This document shows, piece by piece, positions 53,633 through 61,676 of a stretch of DNA of 64,000 nt (within the stretch, counting starts at the first letter, position 1; the number at the start of each line of letters is the position of its first letter). The stretch lies in assembly GCF_039697315.1 (NCBI RefSeq), contig NZ_CP155619.1:2852001-2916000 (forward strand), read 5' to 3'. The translations under genes and the position numbers were made by a program. The stretch is from Pseudomonas abietaniphila (lineage in GTDB: Bacteria > Pseudomonadota > Gammaproteobacteria > Pseudomonadales > Pseudomonadaceae). The notes below the pieces were generated by a model. The model was not told the DNA's origin and searched no databases. It was given only the letters and a program-made list of their open reading frames with translations.

Positions 53633-53667
53633 GCAGGCGGTGACGCCTGTGCGACACGACCGCCTGC
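53633..53667. terminator. Hairpin between convergent genes
   Basis: GCAGGCGGT (53633-53641) and ACCGCCTGC (53659-53667) are perfect complements with a 17-base loop, in the 46-base gap between convergent genes. T runs are lacking. Confidence 0.4.
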
Positions 53668-53677
53668 CGTCCAGGCG

Positions 53678-54118
53678 TTATCGAATGCTCTTGATGCTGC
53701 CTTTGTTGCCGGTGACCTTGACGTTCACCTGCTTGAAGATGAAGTAATCGTTGACGGTAACTTCATAACGAGGGGCGACCAGCAGATCCGCACCTGAAGA
53801 CTTCACAGCCTTATAAGCGGCGGCGGCCTTTGCGTTGGACACCGGATCAGGCAATGGCAAGCCCATCGCGGAACCGCCGGCTGCACCATAGGTGACGCCG
53901 TCTGCGAACTGGTTATCGCCACCCAACGCCAACCAGCCAAACAGAATGTTGGTGGACGATTCGCCGCTGATGGCTTCGCCCACTTTCACGTCGGCTTTAA
54001 GGTCGGTTTTGACATCGCCCGAGAGCGGCGCTGCGGGCTGGCTTACGTTGTAGCTCACGCAGCCACTGGTGGTCGCGATCAGCGTGGCGACTGCCGCCAA
54101 CGTCCATATTTTCTTCAT
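53678..54118 (-). CDS. Small lipoprotein of unknown function (DUF6567-like)
   Basis: Protein of 146 residues. Lipoprotein signal MKKIWTLAAVATLIATTSGC with lipobox TSGC. The mature part has a GESSTNILFGWLALGGDNQF segment, common in a group of bacterial lipoproteins related to TRL/DUF6567, then AAAAYKAVKSSGADLLVAPR, where the AVKSSGADLL stretch recurs in that group. Strong GGGGAG ribosome site. Function unknown. Confidence 0.75.
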   Translation of the reverse strand: MKKIWTLAAVATLIATTSGCVSYNVSQPAAPLSGDVKTDLKADVKVGEAISGESSTNILFGWLALGGDNQFADGVTYGAAGGSAMGLPLPDPVSNAKAAAAYKAVKSSGADLLVAPRYEVTVNDYFIFKQVNVKVTGNKGSIKSIR

Positions 54119-54306
54119 GTGTATCTCCCCTCGTTCTTGATCAGATAGTTGCAGCGACGCAACTATAGGGAGGAGATCCGCTGATAAAAGTCAGGCATTT
54201 CTGAAAGAAAAGTAGGACGTGCTAGCAGACAGAAGACTGAAATTTCACGCGCAAACCGAACCCGGACGATATTCACGCCGAGACTGCGGAGCAATCCGTC
54301 GTCACA

Positions 54307-55530
54307 TCAAGCCACCAGCTTACTGCGTACCCTCTCAAGATCCGACGCGTTGATCTTCAGCAGACGCGCCGACTTGCTTTTGGCGAGCGCTTCCAGCGGG
54401 TCTTCCTCTCCCAGCCGTCCCATCTGCCCGGCGAGGTTCATCGCCAGCACTTCGCGCGTATAGACGCCAGTGTTGTATTGATAGACCGCCGCGATCAGTT
54501 CGCGCAGCTCCAACGGCAAGCGCCAGCGCGTGCGCAGCGCCGAACCGAACGCCGCTGCGTACTGCTCCAGCGCATGCGCGATGGTGGCGTCATCCAGCGT
54601 GCCGCCGGCATGAACCCACTCTTGCAGACAGCGGATCACGGACAGATCACCCAGGCCTCTCAGCAACCCTGCGCAATAGCAACGCTCGTGGTCCAGGTCC
54701 AGGGTGCGCGCCAGAATCCGCGCGTAACCGGCCGTTCGATGGGAGACATCCCAGATCTGACTGGCCTGAAGAATCAGCCCGGGGTCGGACAGTATCGCGC
54801 CACGCTTGAGCGCCAGGCCTTGAACCAGGTTCGCGCTCTGCGTTGCACCCAGGGTCGCCAGCGCTTGCGCCAATGTCTGCTGCGGTTTGCCCTGATGCTG
54901 CGAAGCGCTGTTAGCGGCTGCGATCAAGACGGCCGTGACGTGCGGGTCATTGATCAGCTCCAGCTCCAGCTTTTTGAGGTCGACGCCTGCCGGTGTGCGG
55001 CTGCGTGTAATGACGTCCCGCACATCGACATACAACGGGCCACCGTCGGCCAGCTCACGGCGCTTGTCCAGAAAAGCATCAAGGCCCAGACCCGGTGCCA
55101 GTGCAGGCACCGCGCAGGCGACTTGCGCACCGTCGGGCGAAAGCAGGGTCATCAGGCGCTGGCGGAGGCTGTCCATGTTCAGCGGTTTGGTCAAATAGGC
55201 GGTGGGCGCCAATTGCACCGCTTCTCGCACACTGGCGCTGTCGTTGCGACTGCTTAAAAGAATGAAACGCACGGGAGGCTGACGCTTGAGCATCCGTACC
55301 CCACGCAGGAGGGTCAGGCCGTCGACACCCGGCAGTTCGCGAGAGGCGATCACCAGATCGGGAATGAAGCCGCGCATGAGCTCGACCGCCTGCTTACCAT
55401 CCAGGCACACATCCAGTTGTGCATCGCAACGCACATCCAGCACCAACTCGCTGAGCATCTCCCGACCCCATGGGTCCGCTTCGGCAATCAACACGCGAGG
55501 TACAGCAGGCGCCTCTACAACGGTCATCAT
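54307..55530 (-). CDS. Response-regulator-like protein with HDOD domain, degenerate receiver
   Basis: Protein of 407 residues. The N-terminal domain (about 10-130) has the receiver fold, with AEAD in place of the acidic pair and Lys in YLTKPLN, but the phospho-acceptor position is Ser63 (LVIASRELPG) instead of Asp. The rest is an HDOD domain (about 150-350; LELELINDPHVTAVLIAAAN). HDOD proteins act in c-di-GMP and stress signalling, without the HD catalytic residues. Output may depend on protein partners rather than phosphorylation (inference). Ribosome site GGAGAG. Confidence 0.83.
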   Translation of the reverse strand: MMTVVEAPAVPRVLIAEADPWGREMLSELVLDVRCDAQLDVCLDGKQAVELMRGFIPDLVIASRELPGVDGLTLLRGVRMLKRQPPVRFILLSSRNDSASVREAVQLAPTAYLTKPLNMDSLRQRLMTLLSPDGAQVACAVPALAPGLGLDAFLDKRRELADGGPLYVDVRDVITRSRTPAGVDLKKLELELINDPHVTAVLIAAANSASQHQGKPQQTLAQALATLGATQSANLVQGLALKRGAILSDPGLILQASQIWDVSHRTAGYARILARTLDLDHERCYCAGLLRGLGDLSVIRCLQEWVHAGGTLDDATIAHALEQYAAAFGSALRTRWRLPLELRELIAAVYQYNTGVYTREVLAMNLAGQMGRLGEEDPLEALAKSKSARLLKINASDLERVRSKLVA

Positions 55531-55615
55531 GACTCTCCGGCATCAGTCCCAGTACATTAGTCAAAGACCGGCGCCTGAGACAGGCCAAAAGAGGATTTTC
55601 TGACGTCAATAAACG

Positions 55616-55642
55616 AAAAAACCTGCCGAAGCAGGTCTTTTC
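55616..55642 (-). terminator. Terminator of gabT
   Basis: Stem ACCTGC / GCAGGT with loop TTCG (minus strand), followed by TTTTTT; A-rich on the other side, so it can work in both directions. About 45 bases after the gabT stop. Confidence 0.88.
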
Positions 55643-55684
55643 TGACGATTTGGTCACTTTTTAATCAAACGTGACCTCACCGCT

Positions 55685-56965
55685 TTAGGCGATTTCAGCG
55701 AAGCATTCTTCGATGATCTTCAGGCCCTTGTCCAACTGCTCGTCTGGCGAAGTCAGTGGAACCAGCACGCGCAGAACGTTGCCGTAGGTGCCGCAAGACA
55801 GCAGGATCAGACCTTTGTCACGCGCTTTGGCAACCACTTGAGCCACTGCCGCAGCGTTTGGCTTGTGGGTGTCGCCGTTTTCGAAGCACTCGAGCGCAAT
55901 CATGGCGCCAAGTGCACGCACTTCGCCAATGACCGGGTACTTGGCCTGAATGGCGCGCAGACCGGTGACCAAACGCTCGCCGACGGCCTTGCAACGGTCC
56001 AGCAGGTGCTCTTCTTCGAACACTTCCATGACCGCCAGCGCTGCCGCGCAAGCAATCGGGCTACCGGCATAAGTGCCGCCCAGACCGCCCGGCGCGATGG
56101 CGTCCATGTACTCGGCCTTGCCGCACACGCCGGCCAGCGGGAAGCCGCCAGCGATGGACTTGGCGAACGTGGTCAGGTCGGCAGCAACGCCCATCTGCTC
56201 CATCGCGAAGAAGGTGCCAGTACGGCCAGCGCCGGTCTGCACCTCGTCAGCGATCAGCAGGATGCCGTGCTTGTCGCAGAGTTCACGCAGGCGAGCCATG
56301 AACGCTTTCGGCGCCACGTAGAAACCACCTTCGCCCTGAACCGGCTCGATGATGATGGCCGCGATGTCTTTTGGCTCGGCGTCGTTCTTGAAGATGCGTT
56401 CGATGCTGGCGATGGAGTCGTCAACGCTCACACCGTGCAGCTCGTTCGGGTACAGCGCGCGGAAGATGCCGCCTGGCATCAGGCCCATGCCTGCGGAGTA
56501 AGGCACGACTTTACCGGTCAGGCCCAAGGTCATCATGGTGCGACCGTGGTAAGCGCCGGTGAAAGCGATCACGCCCGCACGGCCCGTGGCAGCGCGAGCG
56601 ATCTTGACGGCATTCTCGACCGCTTCGGAACCGGTGGTGACCAGCAGGGTTTTCTTGTCGAAATTGCCCGGAACCTTGGCGTTGACCTTTTCGCACAACT
56701 CAACGTAAGGCTCGTAAGCCAGCACCTGGAAGCAGGTGTGGGTCAGCTTGGTCAGTTGCTCTTGCACGGCAGCAACGATTTTCGGGTGCAGGTGACCGGT
56801 GTTCAGTACAGCGATACCGCCGGCGAAGTCGATGAACTCACGGCCTTCAACGTCGGTAACGGTAGCGTTCTTCGCGGACTCGGCGAAGATCGGGTGAATC
56901 TGACCAACGCCACGTGGAACAGCGGCTTCACGGCGTTTCATCAAGGATGCGTTTGTTTTGCTCAT
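55685..56965 (-). CDS. gabT: 4-aminobutyrate aminotransferase
   Basis: PLP enzyme of 426 residues that turns GABA and 2-oxoglutarate into succinate semialdehyde and glutamate. Visible: TTGSEAVENAVKIARAATGR (PLP phosphate loop), AYHGRTMMTLGLTGK, the Asp of LLIADEVQTGAGRTG, and the PLP lysine in FAKSIAGGFPLAG. Length is right for GabT. It follows gabD across 176 bases, the normal Pseudomonas order. Confidence 0.95.
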   Translation of the reverse strand: MSKTNASLMKRREAAVPRGVGQIHPIFAESAKNATVTDVEGREFIDFAGGIAVLNTGHLHPKIVAAVQEQLTKLTHTCFQVLAYEPYVELCEKVNAKVPGNFDKKTLLVTTGSEAVENAVKIARAATGRAGVIAFTGAYHGRTMMTLGLTGKVVPYSAGMGLMPGGIFRALYPNELHGVSVDDSIASIERIFKNDAEPKDIAAIIIEPVQGEGGFYVAPKAFMARLRELCDKHGILLIADEVQTGAGRTGTFFAMEQMGVAADLTTFAKSIAGGFPLAGVCGKAEYMDAIAPGGLGGTYAGSPIACAAALAVMEVFEEEHLLDRCKAVGERLVTGLRAIQAKYPVIGEVRALGAMIALECFENGDTHKPNAAAVAQVVAKARDKGLILLSCGTYGNVLRVLVPLTSPDEQLDKGLKIIEECFAEIA

Positions 56966-57141
56966 GGTTTCCTCATTCGCCGCTCATCGGGCGGCGTGGT
57001 TCAAGGATCAAGCAGCGGGGGTCAACAGCGGCAGCATACGATGATCGACTGTCGCGGCCTCCCGGCCACCAAATGGGTTCTTGGTACTGCAAAAACCTGC
57101 GCAGCGTCGCTCTCGCGCCCCGCAGGCTCGATATCGCTGCC

Positions 57142-58584
57142 TTAAACGGACAGGCAGAGGTATTTGATTTCCAGGTAATCTTCGATGCCGTACTTGGAGC
57201 CTTCACGGCCCAGGCCCGACGCCTTGATACCGCCAAACGGCGCGACTTCGTTGGAGATCAGGCCGGTGTTGATGCCCACCATGCCGTACTCCAGCGCTTC
57301 GGCCACACGGAATACACGGCTCATGTTCTGCGCGTAGAAGTACGACGCCAGACCGAACTCGGTGTCGTTGGCCATCGCGATCACTTCGGCTTCGTCTTTG
57401 AAGCGGAACAGAGGCGCCAGCGGACCGAACGTCTCTTCCTTGGCCACAGCTGCGTCTTTGGGCACGTTAACCAGAATAGTCGGTTCGAAGAAGTTACCTT
57501 CCATGCTGTTACCACCGCTCAGCACTTTCGCGCCTTTGCTCAGCGCATCAGCAATGTGTTCCTTGACCTTGGCGACCGCTTTTTCGTCGATCAGCGGGCC
57601 TGTGGTGGTGCCTTCGGTCATGCCGTCGCCGACTTTCAGCTTGGCGACAGCGGCCTGCAGTTTCTCGGCGAACGCGTCGTAGACCGAATCCTGCACATAG
57701 ATGCGGTTGGCGCAGACGCAGGTCTGACCGTTGTTGCGGTACTTGGAAATGATCGCCCCTTCGACCGCCTTATCCAGGTCCGCGTCGTCGAACACGATAA
57801 ACGGCGCGTTACCGCCCAGCTCCAGCGAGACTTTCTTGATGTCGTGAGCACACTCAGCCATCAGCTGACGACCAATCTCGGTAGAGCCAGTGAACGACAA
57901 TTTGCGCACGATCGGGTTGCTGGTCAGCTCGGAGCCGATATCGCCAGCGCTGCCGGTCACCACGCTGAACACGCCTGCCGGTATGCCCGCGCGCTCCGCC
58001 AACTCGGCCAGTGCCAGTGCAGAGTAAGGAGTTTGGGAAGCAGGCTTGAGCACCATGGTGCAACCGGCCGCCAGCGCAGGGCCGGCTTTACGGGTGATCA
58101 TCGCGGCCGGGAAGTTCCACGGGGTGATCGCGGCGGTCACGCCGATCGGCTGCTTCAGCACGATCAGACGCTTGTCCGGCTGATGGCCAGGAATCACGTC
58201 GCCGTAGATGCGCTTGGCTTCTTCGGAAAACCACTCAATAAAGGAAGCGGCGTAAGCGATCTCGCCTTTGGCTTCGGCCAGCGGCTTGCCCTGCTCCAGG
58301 GTCATCAGTTGACCGAGGTCATCCTGGTTTTCAATCATCAGCTCGAACCAGCGACGCAGCTTGCTGCCACGCTCTTTGGCGGTCAGCGCACGCCAGGCGG
58401 GCAAGGCTTTATCAGCGGCTTCGATGGCACGGCGGGTTTCGGCTGCGCCCATCTTGGGGACGGTGCCCAGAATCTCGTTGTTCGACGGGTTGTTGACCTT
58501 GATGGTCTGGCCGCTGTCGGCATCAGCCCAGGCGCCATTGATATACGCCTGCTGGCGGAACAACTTCGAATCTTTGAGCTGCAT
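57142..58584 (-). CDS. gabD: NADP-dependent succinate-semialdehyde dehydrogenase
   Basis: Aldehyde dehydrogenase of 480 residues that oxidises succinate semialdehyde to succinate. Catalytic Cys in NNGQTCVCANRIYV, Glu in VSLELGGNAPF, the cofactor loop FTGSTEIGRQL and the oxyanion Asn in TPWNFPAAM are intact. The GQTCVCANR form is the GabD mark. Strong TAGGAGG ribosome site. An 18-base palindrome lies 140 bases upstream. Confidence 0.95.
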   Translation of the reverse strand: MQLKDSKLFRQQAYINGAWADADSGQTIKVNNPSNNEILGTVPKMGAAETRRAIEAADKALPAWRALTAKERGSKLRRWFELMIENQDDLGQLMTLEQGKPLAEAKGEIAYAASFIEWFSEEAKRIYGDVIPGHQPDKRLIVLKQPIGVTAAITPWNFPAAMITRKAGPALAAGCTMVLKPASQTPYSALALAELAERAGIPAGVFSVVTGSAGDIGSELTSNPIVRKLSFTGSTEIGRQLMAECAHDIKKVSLELGGNAPFIVFDDADLDKAVEGAIISKYRNNGQTCVCANRIYVQDSVYDAFAEKLQAAVAKLKVGDGMTEGTTTGPLIDEKAVAKVKEHIADALSKGAKVLSGGNSMEGNFFEPTILVNVPKDAAVAKEETFGPLAPLFRFKDEAEVIAMANDTEFGLASYFYAQNMSRVFRVAEALEYGMVGINTGLISNEVAPFGGIKASGLGREGSKYGIEDYLEIKYLCLSV

Positions 58585-58725
58585 GTCGGCCTCCTAAACA
58601 GCACCGCGCAAGGCGGAGCGAATTATTGATTATTCAAAGGCGCCTCAGCCGAGGCTGCCGTCAGGAAAACATTCGCCGGGCCCCGCACGCACGGATCGCG
58701 AAAAGCGCGGGTGATCGAACGGGAG

Positions 58726-58743
58726 CGTTTGAAATCTCAAACG
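58726..58743. promoter_or_regulatory. Palindrome upstream of gabD, possible operator
   Basis: CGTTTGA-AATC-TCAAACG has two perfect 7-base arms. It lies in the 340-base gap between gabD and the tRNA; the binding protein is unknown. The gap holds no gene I can support. Confidence 0.45.
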
Positions 58744-58924
58744 AATCCTAGGGACTGCAGGGGTAAAGGACAATAGTCCGTTCGAAAAAAAGAACGCAAA
58801 CCGTCGCATCGACGAAAAATTCGGATCAACGCCCCCTCCAACATCCAGAAACGTGCGAAATCGACAACAGTCACTCGCCAGCATGGACGCACGCAGGCCA
58901 GATGAGTATCATGGCGCCCGCGTT

Positions 58925-59001
58925 GCACCTGTAGCTCAGCTGGATAGAGTACTGCCCTCCGAAGGCAGGGGTCGTGGGTTCGAATCCCGCCAGGTGCGCC
59001 A
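58925..59001 (+). tRNA. tRNA-Arg, anticodon CCG
   Basis: A 77-base cloverleaf including an encoded CCA end. Acceptor arms GCACCTG / CAGGTGC pair fully. The D loop has AGCTGGATAGA; the anticodon arm CTGCC-CTCCGAA-GGCAG gives anticodon CCG, reading CGG; the T arm is GTGGG-TTCGAAT-CCCGC. A terminator follows 50 bases later. Confidence 0.97.
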
Positions 59002-59050
59002 TTTTTGATTTCAGGTCGTCAGAGACGTTCTGAGCATCTGCCCGATATAA

Positions 59051-59080
59051 AGAAGCCCGCCGATGTGCGGGCTTTTTTGT
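59051..59080 (+). terminator. Terminator after tRNA-Arg
   Basis: Stem AAGCCCGC (59053-59060) / GCGGGCTT (59067-59074), loop CGATGT, followed by TTTTTT. Confidence 0.93.
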
Positions 59081-59152
59081 TTTGGGTGTCAGGGGCATTA
59101 GCCTTCGCTGCTGATCAGCCCAATCTTGCTAAACCGCCCGCAAACCACTAAC

Positions 59153-59172
59153 GTAATGACAAATGTCATTAC
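59153..59172. promoter_or_regulatory. Operator of the relBE module
   Basis: GTAATGACA-AA-TGTCATTAC is a perfect palindrome with 9-base arms, 12 bases before the relB start and over the likely promoter. It is a natural binding site for the RelB ribbon-helix-helix dimer and RelBE complex. Confidence 0.75.
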
Positions 59173-59184
59173 AGGTTAACCGCT

Positions 59185-59424
59185 ATGGCCTCTATCAATA
59201 TTCGTGTTGACGATGATCTAAAGGCTCGCGCCTACCGCGAACTGGATCGACTCGGCGTCACGCCCTCCGATCTAATGCGCCAAGCGTTGCAATACGTCGC
59301 TGAGCGTGGGCAACTTCCGTTTCGCCCGGTTCTTCTGACGGAAGAGGACGAGGCCCTCGTTTCCCTAGTAAGAGAGCGTCTTGGAGCGCCACTGCGGGTT
59401 AAGGTTTCACTGGATGATTTATAG
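59185..59424 (+). CDS. relB: RelB-type antitoxin
   Basis: Antitoxin of 79 residues. The N-terminal ribbon-helix-helix (SINIRVDDDLKARAYRELDR, LGVTPSDLMRQALQYVAE) binds DNA; the C-terminal part wraps the toxin. Length and sequence pattern follow E. coli RelB closely (SINLRIDDELKARSY... in memory of that protein). It overlaps relE by 11 bases and is preceded by its operator. GC is below the local average. Confidence 0.9.
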   Translation: MASINIRVDDDLKARAYRELDRLGVTPSDLMRQALQYVAERGQLPFRPVLLTEEDEALVSLVRERLGAPLRVKVSLDDL

Positions 59425-59701
59425 CCTTGAGTTTGATGAGCGAGCGCTAAAGGAGTGGCGCAAGCTCGGTGACACCATCAGAGAGCAATTAAAAAAGAAG
59501 CTCGCGGCAATTTTGCTAAACCCTCGCGTTGAAGCGAATCGCCTTCACTCCCTTCCTGATTGCTACAAAATCAAGCTGCGAAGCAGCGGTTATCGGTTGG
59601 TCTACCAAGTCATTGATCACGAGGTCGTGGTTTTTGTCGTCGCCGTGGATAAAAGAGAGGGTGAGGAAGCTTATCGAAAAGCGTCTGAGAGACTGAAGTA
59701 G
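59414..59701 (+). CDS. relE: RelE-type ribosome-dependent mRNA interferase
   Basis: Toxin of 95 residues that cuts mRNA in the ribosomal A site. The residues known to matter in E. coli RelE are present at the same numbers: Lys52, Lys54, Arg61, Arg81 and Tyr87 (YKIKLRSSGYR, KREGEEAY). The toxin therefore looks active. The start at 59414 lies inside relB and gives MIYSLEFDERALKEWRKLG. GC near 45%, which points to recent acquisition beside the tRNA gene. Confidence 0.92.
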   Translation: MIYSLEFDERALKEWRKLGDTIREQLKKKLAAILLNPRVEANRLHSLPDCYKIKLRSSGYRLVYQVIDHEVVVFVVAVDKREGEEAYRKASERLK

Positions 59702-59726
59702 CAATGTCATAGCCCCGTTGAAAACG

Positions 59727-60452
59727 CTACTCCCCCGCATCCCCCAAACCCAACAATACCTGCGCCTGATCCAGCCACACCGACTGGGGCTTTCCTCCCT
59801 CGGCCATGTATTGAGCAAGCACCCAGCCGCCGTTGGCGATTAGTGACACGCTGAGAGGCGTGCCTTGGGCGAGAAATTCTCGTTTGTTCGTGCAGGAAGG
59901 GTTCGGCGCCTGGTAGATCCATGCCTGGCCGCCGATGACCTTGCCCTGCAGCGAGGGACTGTAGGTTTCTTCGTGCATGCCGACTTTCTGGTTGAGCAAC
60001 TCGCAGTCGACCGGCGCACCCGCCAGGCCGCTCACCAGTTGCACTTGCTGCATCAAGACCTGCGTGTGGTGGAAACCCGTGGCGGCGCCGAACAGTGTGC
60101 CTTTGAGCACAACGGGCTGGTCGAGATACGGACGCAGGTTGTCGTAATCCGTGGGTTGCAGGACCAGCTGCACCAGCGTTTCGTTGTCCTCGACGTCGAT
60201 GTCTGCCTCGTTCTCGTTGCCTTTCATGCACAGCGGCTCGGCCAGCGACAGATAGAAACCCACTTGCGGCTCATCACCGGTTACCACGTCTTCAAACCCT
60301 GGCGGGCCGGGGAACACTTGCCGTGTCAGCGTGCCGCTCAGGGTTGCATCGGCGGGTTCGTATTGATTGCAGGTAGCAGCCTGCACCACGGAAAAAGGCG
60401 ACAGACAAACGACGAGGAACGGCAGAGCACGAATACAGGGGATGACATTCAT
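59727..60452 (-). CDS. Exported DUF4431-domain protein
   Basis: Periplasmic protein of about 241 residues. The start at 60452 (MNVIPCIRAL) gives a signal peptide ending SVVQAATC; an 11-codon upstream ATG has no ribosome site. The segment LRPYLDQPVVLKGTLFGAAT then GFHHTQVLMQQV is the DUF4431 pattern (conserved His pair). Two Cys in the mature part may pair. It lies downstream of tagQ in the same direction, but 200 bases away; a link with type VI secretion is not shown. Confidence 0.7.
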   Translation of the reverse strand: MNVIPCIRALPFLVVCLSPFSVVQAATCNQYEPADATLSGTLTRQVFPGPPGFEDVVTGDEPQVGFYLSLAEPLCMKGNENEADIDVEDNETLVQLVLQPTDYDNLRPYLDQPVVLKGTLFGAATGFHHTQVLMQQVQLVSGLAGAPVDCELLNQKVGMHEETYSPSLQGKVIGGQAWIYQAPNPSCTNKREFLAQGTPLSVSLIANGGWVLAQYMAEGGKPQSVWLDQAQVLLGLGDAGE

Positions 60453-60663
60453 ATAGGCAGTGTCCGGCAATACGCGAGGATTCATGCTCGTAGGTTAGAG
60501 AAATCCCTGACACCCGCCAGCTTTCCTGAGCAAGATTACGCGACAGACACAGACGCCGTTTGGGTCATTCCTCGCGGTAATCGCTCGACCCGGTCTTCAC
60601 ATGCCTTGGCAAACAGGCCCTGCTCATCGTGCAAGGCCTGTTGCGACGTACTAACCCTCTATA

Positions 60664-61593
60664 TCAAACGTTCGGGCAAGGCACTGGGGCCCAATCACCA
60701 AGGTCCGGGTTCTTACACATGGCGTTGACCTGCGACTGACCGGTCGCTGCGACCTGCTGGCTGGCAGCCTGCTTGGTTTTGGCGTCCAGCAACGTCTTCT
60801 CGGTGCTGACCGCTTCCTGAGGCACCGTTGGCAGTTTCTTCTTCGCGGGGGTCTTCTTCTTGCTGGTCTTGGTGGTCACAGACGTTGTATCCGCGGCCGC
60901 GACGGTGGCGACGTCAGCGCGCTGTACGCCCACGTTCTGCAGGTCTTTTTCATAGGCTTGGGTGTAGTTGTTGAGGTTTTCACCCGCGCGTCCGTTCACG
61001 GCGGTGATGAGGTCATTGGACTCTTTCAGACCGGCAACGATTTCAGCCAGACGCTTGCGGCCTTCGGTGTCGTCCATGGTCTTGGCCTTGCGCGCCGAAA
61101 GCAGCTTGGTGAATTCGTTCTGATAGCACGACTGCGACGCCTTGGCGTACGCCGTGCTGCGGTCGATGTCGGCAGCGCTCTTGTTGATATCGGTCGCGTA
61201 GGAGCCAATACGCTGGTTGTCGTCAGCAATCTGCTTCTGCTTTTCGGTGTAGTAACCGGCGGCACCGCCGACCAATGCACCGCCTGCCGCGCCAATGGCG
61301 GCATTGCGTGCGCGATCCTCGGAACTGCCCACCAGCGCACCGGCCAATGCCCCACCCAACGCGCCGACCGCCGCGCCACCGAAGACCGACTTGGTGGTGT
61401 CCGAATCAGTGTCGCGCAAGTGTTGCACCGGCTCGTAGCAGCTTGGGTAATAAGCAACCTTGGTGCTGGAGCCGACCTTGGAGACGGGCGAACTGGCACA
61501 TCCCGCTATCAGCACGAAGCCGAATCCTGCGGCCACCAACATCAGCCCACGGCATTTAGAGGTCGAAACAACGGGTTTACGGGATAACTGCAT
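60664..61593 (-). CDS. tagQ: Outer-membrane lipoprotein TagQ-like
   Basis: Lipoprotein of 309 residues, lipobox LIAGCASS. A glycine-zipper segment (about 68-115: GGAAVGALGGALAGALVGSS, then AAIGAAGGALVGGAAGYY) is followed by a helical region and a Lys/Thr-rich tail. TagQ holds TagR at the outer membrane in the type VI secretion phosphorylation pathway. The assignment rests on order (tagS, tagR, then this gene) and length, as well as the lipobox. Ribosome site GAGAGC. Confidence 0.72.
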   Translation of the reverse strand: MQLSRKPVVSTSKCRGLMLVAAGFGFVLIAGCASSPVSKVGSSTKVAYYPSCYEPVQHLRDTDSDTTKSVFGGAAVGALGGALAGALVGSSEDRARNAAIGAAGGALVGGAAGYYTEKQKQIADDNQRIGSYATDINKSAADIDRSTAYAKASQSCYQNEFTKLLSARKAKTMDDTEGRKRLAEIVAGLKESNDLITAVNGRAGENLNNYTQAYEKDLQNVGVQRADVATVAAADTTSVTTKTSKKKTPAKKKLPTVPQEAVSTEKTLLDAKTKQAASQQVAATGQSQVNAMCKNPDLGDWAPVPCPNV

Positions 61594-61676
61594 GGTGATG
61601 CTCTCTTTTTTGGTTTTACAACGCCGGCGCGGCAGAGGCCGTCCGGACTCCCTTTAAGCTCGCTGGACGACGGCCG

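Noticed and set aside
55838..58629. Long plus-strand frames opposite gabT and gabD
   Set aside because: Both true genes have full catalytic motifs on the minus strand; the plus frames have none.
58925..59701. Integrated element with attachment sites at tRNA-Arg
   Set aside because: No integrase gene and no second copy of the tRNA 3' end could be found within the window.
60609..60645. Hairpin AACAGGCC / GGCCTGTT after tagQ as a terminator
   Set aside because: The stem is real, but no T tract follows on the minus strand, so termination cannot be claimed.
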